Source: CBCXVS01 sp965178525 (lineage in GTDB: Bacteria > Tectomicrobia > Entotheonellia > Entotheonellales > Entotheonellaceae). Taken from it: DNA of 7,905 nt. The notes under the pieces were generated by a model. The model did not search any database. It was not told where the DNA came from and was given only the letters and a program-made list of their open reading frames with translations. The stretch spans positions 1-7,905 of the forward strand of contig CBCXVS010000324.1 of NCBI GenBank assembly GCA_965178525.1, given 5' to 3'. Shown here piece by piece: positions 1 to 6,286 of this stretch. A program made the translations under genes and the position numbers. Numbering within the stretch: the first letter of the stretch is position 1; each line of letters starts with the position of its first letter.

Positions 1-124
1 AAGGTCAATTCGTTTCAGGCTTTTGAGTTTTTATTTCAACAAGTTGTCGCCGAATCACGGGAGGAACTTCGGTCTAAACGCCGCCGGCCGGACGTTGGCC
101 TTCTTCGTGTACCGAGACCGTAGG

Positions 125-555
125 TTAATAACAAGGCGGGAAAAAACACTCGGGGAGGTTGAGCCATTGGCCGGCGCGTTCGGCCAGCACCAGAAGAACG
201 AGCAAAATCAGCCCCAGCACGAGCAGGTACAGCCGTCCTTGACGCCGTTCCTGGGCGGTTGCCTGTGGCGGGGTAGGAGACCAAACTCGGCCGGGTCGAG
301 ACGTCCTTCCTGTTCCCGTCTGAGCACGAGCCGGGTAAAGGCGCGCACCCACCATGGCACATGGTCCTTGAACATGTACGGGATGAAGGACGCTTCGATG
401 GTGTCTTCATCCGCCTCATAGCCATGCCACGAGACATAGGCCAAATGAAACACCTGAAATTCGCTAATCGATAAAAGCGCTGCAGTGCGCAGGACATCTT
501 GCACATCGGACGGGGCGTTTTGGTCGCGGAAAAACATGCCTGTGGCGTGCCTCAT
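125..555 (-). pseudogene. Small C-terminally membrane-anchored protein of unknown family, frameshifted
   Basis: I do not recognise the family. From the ATG at 555 one frame runs to a stop at 208 (115 residues). It encodes a soluble-looking N-terminal part rich in aromatic and acidic residues (for example WHGYEADEDT and the segment DHVPWWVRAFTRLVLRREQ). Near residue 93 the natural continuation lies in the neighbouring frame. That frame gives a charged linker (ATAQERRQGR), a strongly hydrophobic helix (LYLLVLGLILLVLLVLAERA) and a short tail ending at 125, for about 144 residues in all. The shift is what a one-base loss would give; the GGGG run at 270-273 is a likely site. The start codon overlaps the stop of the upstream TPR gene by four bases (ATGA, 552-555), which implies translational coupling. 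If the joined frame is correct, the product is a tail-anchored inner-membrane protein. Whether the break is real or a read error cannot be decided here. Confidence 0.55.
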
Positions 556-1133
556 TGATATTTGTACATCCGCTGCTGCCGATCGATTTCCGGCAAGTGT
601 AAAAGCCGCTCTTGCGGCGGTTTGCGCAGCTCCGTCTCGAGATAGGCGGCGCGGTCGGCAATGGTAGGCGGGGGTTCGTGGATATTGCGTAGAAAGCGCC
701 AGAGCCAGCCGGGTCCCTTGGCGAGCTTCGGATCCAGGGCGAGGGCTTGGCGGTAATCCTGTAAGGCGCGGCTGTGCTGTCCCATTCGGTCGTATAAGAT
801 ACCGCGGTTGGCATAGGCCACGGCGAAGGAGGGAGCCAGAGCCAGCACGTGGTCAAACGCAGCGAGCGCGTCCTCATGCCGGTTGGTATGGAGGTGCGCC
901 AGGGCGAGACCGAGATAGGCAAGTGCATGCTGTGGGTTTTGTTGCAAGGCCCGTTGAAACGCGGCTACCGCTCGGTCATATTGACCGTCTTCCAAGCGGT
1001 AATTTCCTTGCTTGACGTGATAATCACCCGGCGTGTCCTCGACGGCCGTACGCCAGTATACGACCACAGCCACGATGACCGCAAAGAGCGCCAGGGCGAT
1101 CCATCCCGTTCGGTTGTCCCTGGAAAACACCAT
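552..1133 (-). CDS. Membrane-anchored tetratricopeptide repeat (TPR) protein
   Basis: This 193-residue protein has one N-terminal membrane segment at about residues 11-28 (WIALALFAVIVAVVVYW). Three consecutive TPR units follow at roughly 37-70, 71-104 and 105-138, with the usual pattern of small and aromatic residues (GNYRLEDGQYDRAVAAFQRA; AYLGLALAH; AYANRGILYDRMGQHSRAL) and the Pro-containing turns NPQHA, APSFA and DPKLA. The C-terminal 50 residues are charged and not repeat-like. The TPR part probably projects from the membrane and binds protein partners; no catalytic residues are seen and the partner is unknown. It starts only three bases after the stop of the 81-residue gene, with a weak GGTGAG ribosome site, and overlaps the next gene by four bases, so it sits in a tightly coupled operon downstream of the symporter. 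The TPR call is secure, the role is not. Confidence 0.85.
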   Translation of the reverse strand: MVFSRDNRTGWIALALFAVIVAVVVYWRTAVEDTPGDYHVKQGNYRLEDGQYDRAVAAFQRALQQNPQHALAYLGLALAHLHTNRHEDALAAFDHVLALAPSFAVAYANRGILYDRMGQHSRALQDYRQALALDPKLAKGPGWLWRFLRNIHEPPPTIADRAAYLETELRKPPQERLLHLPEIDRQQRMYKYQ

Positions 1134-1136
1134 ATC

Positions 1137-1382
1137 TCACCCGAAATAGCGAAGCATCACAAACCGATTGTAGAGAAACGCAAACGTCATCGCGACAATC
1201 GCCGCGATCAGAGACACGCGCTGTTGCAGCTTGCCCAACGCCTCCTCGCCGATGTCCCCCTGTGTCTTTTGCCGGTACCGGCTGAGGCTCAAGGACAACA
1301 TCATCTTTCGCAGTGGCCAAAAAAGCAGCAGCCCCAGGAGAAATGACGAGAGTCCATACCATACAACCAACCCCTGGCCCAT
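1137..1382 (-). CDS. Small two-helix membrane protein of unknown function
   Basis: This is an 81-residue protein of no family I recognise. Two hydrophobic helices are visible, at about residues 5-25 (LVVWYGLSSFLLGLLLFW) and 56-76 (VSLIAAIVAMTFAFLYNRF). They are joined by a basic then acidic loop (SRYRQKTQGDIGEEALGKL) that may form a short amphipathic or coiled segment. The start is supported by AAGGAG at 1390-1395, seven bases upstream. It lies 81 bp downstream of the sodium:solute symporter gene and just upstream of the TPR gene on the same strand. Some symporters of this superfamily have a small two-helix partner subunit (DUF4212 type), but I do not see the sequence features of that family here, so an accessory role for the symporter is only a guess from position. 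Confidence 0.7.
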   Translation of the reverse strand: MGQGLVVWYGLSSFLLGLLLFWPLRKMMLSLSLSRYRQKTQGDIGEEALGKLQQRVSLIAAIVAMTFAFLYNRFVMLRYFG

Positions 1383-1414
1383 GCCGGTGCTCCTTCATGC
1401 ATAAGCGCGATGAA

Positions 1415-1443
1415 GCGGGGTGCACAGGCATCGCGCACCCTGC
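1415..1443 (-). repeat. Intergenic hairpin between the symporter and the small membrane gene
   Basis: GGGTGC at 1418-1423 pairs perfectly with GCACCC at 1435-1440. One wobble and two further pairs extend the stem to nine, with an 11-base loop. No T-tract follows on the minus strand, so it is not a standard terminator. In an operon transcript it could protect the upstream message or reduce read-through. Confidence 0.35.
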
Positions 1444-1463
1444 CTTACGCTTCTTGCTTTGCC

Positions 1464-3318
1464 CTAATCTGAGGCTGCTTCGGGCACCTTGACGTCGACA
1501 ATGTCCTCGACGAGCGCCACGACCTCCGTGTCCGGCACCGTGGAGAACTGCATCTTGTAGGCGAGGAACCACATCATGAACACGCCCAGCGCCCAGAACA
1601 GAATATGCCAGGCCCAGATCGACGGCATGCCGAAGATCGTGTTGCCAATCACGGCGCCCGGCCCAATGCCAAAGATAAACCAGAACACCGTGATCGCCCA
1701 GGCCCAACCCACTAGACGTTTCTTCGCGGCCGGGAGTCCTGCGTGTTCGGCCAGGAAGTTGTGGAAGCGCATCCGGTGCTCCCGTTCGCTCCGGTTCTGC
1801 GTCACGAGCGACACGAGAATGGCGATGCCAAAGTTGAACATGATCCCCCAGCCAGCGGAGTGCATGGTGAGCGGCCAGCGGCCCCAGGCGGTGATCCCGA
1901 ACCACTGCTGCCCAATCGACTCGGTCAGCGTCACGGCGATGATGCCCGCGATCAGACCCAGGCTGATGCCCTGACGCGTCAGCCACGGCCACGAGCACGT
2001 CGCCACCAACGCCGGCCACATCTGGAATCCGTAGGCCACGGCCAGCCCGCCCAGTAGCACCAAGGCATCCTTGGAGGTGGTCGCCACCAGCAACGCCAGC
2101 AAGGTAATGACGACCACGCCGATGCGCCCGAATAGTTTTTGGGTCTCGTGTGAAGCGGCGCGATTCAAGAACCGTTTATACAGGTCACGCGTCAGCATGC
2201 CAGCCGCGGTTGACATATACGCAGCCCCCGTGGACTGCATGGCCGCCAGGGCGCAGACGGCCAGCAACCCGACCATCCATGGCGCCACATCGCTCATGAG
2301 CCGAATCAACACGGGCACCAGGAGCCCTGCTTCCCGGGCATCTCCATCATGTCCTTAGTCATATTCAGGACATTCGTGGCATGGCCCGCATCCAACATCG
2401 CCTTATCCGCCCCGAGCAGATGCGCGCCTAAGCCTTGAATGACGGTAAAGCCGATCAGGATAAACCCGATGCCAAACGACGAGGCCCAGACCTGCTGCGG
2501 CGCAAACGGCCGCGGATTGCGGTTGGAAAAGGACCACATCGTAAAGGCTGGCGCCGACTGAATGCCCATGAGGGCAAACATGTAGGTGAGAATCATCATC
2601 CCGGTCCAGGCCCCGCCCACAGCTGATGGGCCGGATTTGACGAACTGGATGACACCGGGAATCGCAATGTAATGGCTGTAGCCGGCGGCGGTGCGTTTCT
2701 GGTCAATTTCGGCGAGTTTGGCAATCCCCGCATTCAAGGTGCCGAAGCCCCCCACATAACTGAGCGTGATCAGGCCGATGGCGACGATCCCCAGGGCGAG
2801 GAGAACGCACTGCATCGTATCGATATACGCCACCGCCCGCAGCCCGCCGGAGGCGACGTAGATGATGACGACGAGCGACAGCAGCCACATCCCGAGCCAG
2901 ACCGGAAAGAGTTCGTTCGTGAGCACGTTGAACAGAAAGCCTGAGGCCCGCAACTGCACCCCGAGGTAGGGAACGGAGTGGACCAGCGCGACCAAGACCG
3001 TTACCCGAAGCGTTTCCCCAGCATCCACTGCCGCTTCAGAAAAATCAGGCCGGTAAACGGGATGGTGATGGCGTAGAAAGAGGCGTAGGCATATTGGAAG
3101 CCATCGCGGTATACCAGTCCCGGATGTCCGACGAACGTCCAGCCGGAGAAGGACGTTGCCGTGGCGGCCAGCACAAAGACCCATAAGGGAATCGACCTCC
3201 CGGCGATAAAATAGTCGGAGGCCGTGCGCGCTGTACGCGCGCCTTTGATGCCCCAGTAAATACAGTACACCCAGTAGAAAATCACGAAGATAAACAACCA
3301 CACCACCGCTGCACTCAT
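1464..3318 (-). pseudogene. Sodium:solute symporter (SSS/SLC5 family), reading frame broken twice
   Basis: The pieces together encode about 615 residues of a multi-helix sodium-coupled transporter of the inner membrane; the substrate is not evident. Piece 1 (3318 to 3001) starts after a strong GGAGGAGA site and carries the first helices, with the family-like stretches SDYFIAGRSIPLWVF and ATATSFSGWTFVGHPG. Piece 2 (about 3004 to 2306, next frame) continues with VALVHSVPYLGVQLRASG and further helices. Piece 3 (from about 2330 to 1464, third frame) contains CALAAMQSTGAAYMSTAAG followed by DLYKRF. This aligns with helix 8 of PutP, where Ser340/Thr341 form the Na2 site, so the sodium site looks preserved. 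Both breaks shift as a one-base loss would. At the second, restoring one base gives a smooth KQGLLVPVLI. At the first, the loop that normally separates these helices (roughly 20 residues) also seems missing, so a larger deletion or misassembly is possible. The gene is either a real pseudogene or a good gene with errors. Confidence 0.8.
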
Positions 3319-3350
3319 CCTGCCTCTCCTCCTCGTTCAAGGCCATCGAG

Positions 3351-3462
3351 CTAGTACGGCGTCAAGTTTTATTGGATGGATAACGTTCCCGTCCGGTTCC
3401 CCCCTTTGCCAAAGGGGGGAGTAGAAAATACATCCATCAAATAAAATCTGAAGCTGTACTAG
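3351..3462. mobile_element. MITE-like palindromic element, possibly IS630/Tc1-mariner derived
   Basis: A 31-base arm at 3351-3381 (starting CTAGTACGGCGTCAAG) and its counterpart at 3432-3462 (ending GAAGCTGTACTAG) match as inverted repeats at 26 of 31 positions. The element is 112 bp, non-coding, and has a second hairpin in its centre. Both outer ends carry CTAG. IS630-family elements are known to insert at CTAG-like sites and duplicate the central TA, so a TA-flanked body of 3354-3459 fits that family. No transposase is present, so it would have been moved in trans. The family assignment is inference; the inverted-repeat structure is seen directly. Confidence 0.6.
3398..3420. repeat. Perfect 10-bp hairpin inside the MITE-like element
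   Basis: TCCCCCCTTT at 3398-3407 pairs perfectly with AAAGGGGGGA at 3411-3420 around a three-base loop (GCC). The stem is very stable on either strand. It has no clear T-tract, but could still slow or stop transcription entering the symporter gene from the right. Confidence 0.6.
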
Positions 3463-3663
3463 GTTATACAGCGTTTGCAACCCTCGCATGCGGGGTCTCA
3501 TGCTAGCATCGACGTTCCAATCACTGCAAGTGCATTTTGCAGGTGTGGCAAACATCTATTTGTCAGGGATTCTGTGGATCGTCTCCCGGAAATGATGCAA
3601 AATGGATTCGCGAAGCACACGAAGGAACACGAAGGGAAGGGGATGTTTCGTAGGAGGCGCCAC

Positions 3664-3714
3664 GGTAGGTGAGCGACGCGACCGAGGCGGTCACCTACCA
3701 CCACCGTCGCGTCG
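3664..3714. repeat. Two interleaved 9-bp perfect inverted repeats (pseudoknot-like order)
   Basis: GGTAGGTGA (3664-3672) is the exact inverse complement of TCACCTACC (3691-3699), and CGACGCGAC (3674-3682) that of GTCGCGTCG (3706-3714). The arms are ordered A-B-A'-B', so in RNA they could form either competing hairpins or an H-type pseudoknot with linkers of 1, 8 and 6 bases. On the minus strand this lies about 80-130 bases past the glnA stop, in its likely 3' untranslated region. Confidence 0.5.
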
Positions 3715-3794
3715 GAAGCGAGGATGAAGTATCCGGACACCGATGTCGGCCGTTTTCCTTGAGAGGACGCCATCCGGACTTCGTGTCCCGGTCC

Positions 3795-5207
3795 TTAAAT
3801 ATCGAAGTACAGCTTGAACTCGTAGGGATGCGGGCGCAGACGGACCGGATCGATTTCATTGGCGCGTTTGTAATCGACCCACATTTCAATCGCGTCCTGG
3901 GTGAACACATCGCCCTGGGTCAGGAATTCATGGTCCGCTTCGAGCGCGTCGAGCGCCCCTTCCAACGAGCCGGGAACCGATGGCACTTTGCTGAGTTCAG
4001 CCGGACTCAGTTCGTAGAGATCCTGGTCCAGCGGCTCACCCGGATCGATGCGGTTCTTGATGCCATCGAGACCGGCCATGAGCATCGCGGCAAAGGCCAG
4101 GTACGGATTGCTCGACGGGTCGGGGAAGCGCACCTCAATCCGTTTCGCCTTCGGGCTGGCCGAGTACATCGGAATGCGCACGGAGGCGCTGCGGTTGCGG
4201 CTCGAGTACGCCAGATTGACCGGCGCTTCGAATCCTGGAACCAGTCGTTTGTACGAGTTGGTCGTGGGCGCCACAAAGGCGCACAGCGCCGGGGCATGTT
4301 TCAGAATGCCGCCAATGTAATAGAGACACGTCTGGCTGACACCGGCGTAGCCATCGCCAGCAAACAGCGGTTCTCCCCCCCGCCATAGACTCTGGTGGCA
4401 ATGCATGCCCGTGCCGTTGTCATTAAACAGCGGCTTCGGCATAAACGTCACCGTTTTGCCGTACTTGCGCGCCACATTTTTGATGATGTACTTGTACCAC
4501 TGCAGCTTATCCGCCATGGCCACGATCTCATCGAAGCGCATATCGATTTCGGCCTGCCCACCGGTCGCCACCTCGTGGTGCTGCGCCTCGACGCGGATGC
4601 CAACCTGCTCCATGGTGAGCACCATCTCGGTCCGGATGTCATGCATGCTATCGGTCGGCGGAACCGGAAAATACCCCTCTTTGTAGCGCGGTTTGTAGCC
4701 CAGGTTCGGCCCTTCTTCACGCCCGGTGTTCCACTGGCCTTCGGACGAGTCAACAAAATAATAGGCGGAATGTTCCGTGCTGTCATAGCGGATATCATCA
4801 AAGATGAAGAACTCCGCTTCCGGCCCGAAAAAGGCGGTGTCGGCAATGCCACTGGTTTTCAGAAACGCATCTGCCTTTTTGGCGATGTTGCGCGGGTCAC
4901 GGCTATAGCGTTCACCGGTGATCGGGTCTTGAATGTCACAGATCATCACCAACGTGGGTTCGGCCATAAACGGATCGATGGTCGCCGAAGCCGCATCGGG
5001 CATAATGAGCATATCGCTAGCGTTGATCGCCTGCCAGCCCCGGATGCTCGAGCCATCGAAGCCATAGCCTTCGGCAAAGGCATCCTCGCTGAACTCACTG
5101 ATCGGGACCGTAATATGCTGCCACAGCCCGGGAAAATCCATAAAGCGCAGGTCCAGCATCTTACAGCCATGGTCGACAGAAAATTTGACGACTTCACTCG
5201 GGGTCAT
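3795..5207 (-). CDS. glnA: Glutamine synthetase type I
   Basis: This ATP-dependent cytoplasmic enzyme condenses ammonium and glutamate to glutamine and works as a dodecamer. The frame is 470 residues, the usual GSI length, with all expected elements in order: GYGFDGSS with Asp51 (residues 48-54), FFGPEAEFF with Glu130 and Glu132, HHEVATGGQAEI with Glu212 and Glu220 (metal ligands), FNDNGTGMHCHQS with His269 (261-273), the flap Glu327 in GFEAPVN, and NRSASVRIP with Arg339 and Arg344. DQDLYEL holds Tyr398, matching the tyrosine adenylylated in enteric GS, so this is the GSI-beta, adenylylation-controlled type. The ATG at 5207 has AGGAGG at 5215-5220, seven bases upstream. It follows glnB by 62 bp on the same strand and is probably co-transcribed with it. 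Nothing looks damaged. Confidence 0.97.
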   Translation of the reverse strand: MTPSEVVKFSVDHGCKMLDLRFMDFPGLWQHITVPISEFSEDAFAEGYGFDGSSIRGWQAINASDMLIMPDAASATIDPFMAEPTLVMICDIQDPITGERYSRDPRNIAKKADAFLKTSGIADTAFFGPEAEFFIFDDIRYDSTEHSAYYFVDSSEGQWNTGREEGPNLGYKPRYKEGYFPVPPTDSMHDIRTEMVLTMEQVGIRVEAQHHEVATGGQAEIDMRFDEIVAMADKLQWYKYIIKNVARKYGKTVTFMPKPLFNDNGTGMHCHQSLWRGGEPLFAGDGYAGVSQTCLYYIGGILKHAPALCAFVAPTTNSYKRLVPGFEAPVNLAYSSRNRSASVRIPMYSASPKAKRIEVRFPDPSSNPYLAFAAMLMAGLDGIKNRIDPGEPLDQDLYELSPAELSKVPSVPGSLEGALDALEADHEFLTQGDVFTQDAIEMWVDYKRANEIDPVRLRPHPYEFKLYFDI

Positions 5208-5269
5208 CAGACACCCTCCTCTTGCCTACTCGCGGTGCATGTGACGGCGTCAGGTACGCGCCACATCGG

Positions 5270-5608
5270 TTACACCGCCTCCTCACCGCGTTCGCCGGTC
5301 CGAATCCGGATCACCTCATCAACCGGCGTCACAAAGATCTTTCCATCCCCAATACTACCGGTTCGGGCCGCTTCCATAATCGTCTCGACGACCGTCTCTT
5401 CCATATGATCGGGAACGATTATTTCTATCTTGGTTTTGGGGAGAAAGTCAACGACATATTCCGCCCCACGATAGAGTTCGGTATGGCCGCGCTGCCGTCC
5501 AAAGCCCCGGACTTCGCTGACCGTCATACCCTGGATGCCCGACGCGTTGAGCTTTTCTTTCACCTCATCCATTTTGAAGGGTTTGATCACCGCTTCGATT
5601 TTTTTCAT
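5270..5608 (-). CDS. glnB: Nitrogen regulatory protein PII
   Basis: This is a 112-residue trimeric signal protein that binds ATP/ADP and 2-oxoglutarate and is normally uridylylated on the T-loop. It controls GS adenylylation, NtrB and Amt transporters. The full PII pattern is present: MKKIEAVIKPFK at the N-terminus, GFGRQRGHTELYRGAEY spanning residues 35-51 with the uridylylation target Tyr51, FLPKTKIEI, and the C-terminal signature GSIGDGKIFVTPVDEVIRIR. The start has AAGGAG at 5617-5622, eight bases upstream. It lies between an amt remnant and glnA, so linkage supports either GlnB (next to glnA) or GlnK (next to amt). The two cannot be told apart by sequence here, and I use glnB as the generic symbol. 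Expression is probably driven by the sigma-54 promoter at 5982-5997. Confidence 0.95.
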   Translation of the reverse strand: MKKIEAVIKPFKMDEVKEKLNASGIQGMTVSEVRGFGRQRGHTELYRGAEYVVDFLPKTKIEIIVPDHMEETVVETIMEAARTGSIGDGKIFVTPVDEVIRIRTGERGEEAV

Positions 5609-5639
5609 GACCAGCTCTCCTTCGGCCTTCCGCTCGCGC

Positions 5640-5802
5640 TACGCCAGCAGCCGAGCAGGCCCTCATGCACCGCAGACGCCGTGCACTACGACGGCCCCGA
5701 CCGGGTCGTCCCCCTTAATTCGTTCAAAGAATAGTACCGAAAAGGCCACCAGGATGCCAGCCAAAGCCCTGAGAACCACAACACTTAGACGTTTACCATG
5801 AG
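5640..5802 (-). pseudogene. Remnant of an ammonium transporter gene (amt)
   Basis: On the minus strand a short stretch encodes LAGILVAFSVLFFERIKGD followed by DPVGAVVVHGVCGA and a stop at 5663-5665. This matches a conserved region in the later helices of Amt/MEP/Rh channels, where a hydrophobic helix is followed by (K/R)xxDPVGAxxVHGVxG(A/I)WG. Removing one base after the last alanine gives AWGLLG, again Amt-like, but homology then fades just before the glnB ribosome site. Only about 50 of the usual 400 or more residues remain, and the upstream part of the frame (5803-5986) is not Amt-like. Amt next to a PII gene is one of the most conserved linkages in bacteria, so I read this as the leftover of an ancestral amt-glnB-glnA operon. 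Confidence 0.65.
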
Positions 5803-5981
5803 CGACTGCCATGACGCCTTGAGGCGCGTGGTCATCGCCCCGGACGGATTGCCATGGTCCCCACGTTGCCCTCATGTATGTCACGTCCCTTGCTTTCGTC
5901 CCGCTCCTGTTGCCATGGCGGACGCGGCTGCATCGGATGGGGGCAGTAGTCGTGGCATTCTGCTCTCTGTTATGTAAAAAA

Positions 5982-5997
5982 AGCAATTTCTATGCCA
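5982..5997 (-). promoter_or_regulatory. Sigma-54 (RpoN) -24/-12 promoter upstream of amt remnant-glnB-glnA
   Basis: Read on the minus strand the site is TTGGCAT-AGAAA-TTGCT. It matches the RpoN consensus YTGGCACG-N4-TTGCW with the invariant GG and GC dinucleotides exactly 10 bases apart; the C after GGCA is T here. The predicted start of transcription is near 5971, giving a leader of about 360 bases before glnB that contains the amt remnant. This is the expected promoter class for nitrogen-assimilation genes, which makes a chance match less likely. Confidence 0.65.
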
Positions 5998-6042
5998 AAT
6001 ACTGTAATTCTTATAAGTATATGATTTAAAATATGTTTTAGA

Positions 6043-6048
6043 TATAAT
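6043..6048 (+). promoter_or_regulatory. Candidate -10 box (TATAAT) for the MucR-type gene
   Basis: A perfect TATAAT sits in the AT-rich divergent region, facing the regulator gene. The expected -35 position (6020-6025, TATGAT) is poor and there is no extended -10 TG, so activity is uncertain. If used, transcription would begin near 6055, leaving a leader of about 230 bases. Confidence 0.35.
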
Positions 6049-6076
6049 GAGGTATGGATTTTACACGAAAATATAC

Positions 6077-6106
6077 ACATTATTGTCGTGACAAAGACAA
6101 TAATGT
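6077..6106. promoter_or_regulatory. Perfect 11-bp inverted repeat, candidate operator or sigma-54 enhancer site
   Basis: ACATTATTGTC (6077-6087) and GACAATAATGT (6096-6106) are exact inverse complements separated by eight bases. The inner part reads TGT-N10-ACA, the form of a NifA-type upstream activator site, and also contains the smaller dyad TTGTC-GT-GACAA (6083-6094). Its centre is about 120 bases upstream of the predicted sigma-54 start and about 35 bases downstream of the predicted rightward start. It could serve as an enhancer-binding site for glnB-glnA or as an operator for the regulator gene. No T-tract follows, so it is not a terminator. Confidence 0.5.
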
Positions 6107-6273
6107 CATACACGCAAGAATGTCGTTTTTTTCCGCGTATCGTCCAGACAAAAGCGTAGCTCAAGATGCGCTGATCTTGGTCACCGTATCATACGCTGCA
6201 CGATTGACGTCGCTGATGCCTCGATATAAGATACGTTCCATCCTTCCATGTAGAATTACCTACCCTTTACCAA

Positions 6274-6277
6274 GAGG
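6274..6277 (+). promoter_or_regulatory. Ribosome binding site that decides the MucR start
   Basis: GAGG, within AAGAGG at 6272-6277, directly abuts the first in-frame ATG (6278), which is too close for use. It stands nine bases before an in-frame GTG at 6287, a normal distance. The GTG is therefore the more likely start. Confidence 0.5.
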
Positions 6278-6286
6278 ATGGATACC

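Larger units (their letters stand above)
3319..3794. other. Gene-free stretch between glnA and the symporter gene
   Basis: No open frame here has a plausible start, ribosome site or recognisable protein sequence. It contains a MITE-like element (3351-3462), a 10-bp palindrome ATGCTAGCAT (3500-3509), a short hairpin CTGCAA/TTGCAG (3524-3542), a tandem pair of ten-base units ACACGAAGGA/ACACGAAGGG (3617-3636) and a set of interleaved inverted repeats (3664-3714). The part nearest 3794 is the 3' flank of glnA. I see no classic hairpin-plus-T-tract terminator there. Confidence 0.6.

Noticed and set aside
3524..3542. Hairpin with AAGTGCATTTT, which recurs at 7841-7851
   Set aside because: The shared 11 bases do not extend in either direction, so it is not enough to link the intergenic region to the sequence interrupting ppc.
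3617..3636. Tandem ten-base units as the start of a longer repeat or CRISPR
   Set aside because: Only two adjacent copies are present, with no spacers and no continued periodicity.
3498..3773. A 91-residue minus-strand frame between glnA and the symporter
   Set aside because: It lacks a supported start and protein-like conservation, and runs through the interleaved inverted repeats.
4395..5408. A 337-residue plus-strand frame opposite glnA and glnB
   Set aside because: It is the antisense shadow of two well-conserved genes with intact motifs on the minus strand.
5663..5986. The whole 107-residue minus-strand frame as a real gene
   Set aside because: Its apparent start falls inside the sigma-54 site, and only its last third resembles anything (Amt). 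It is better read as leader plus remnant.
6197..6213. TGCACGATTGACG as an NtrC half-site
   Set aside because: Only the left half fits; no matching GGTGCA half follows, and the position is far from the sigma-54 promoter.
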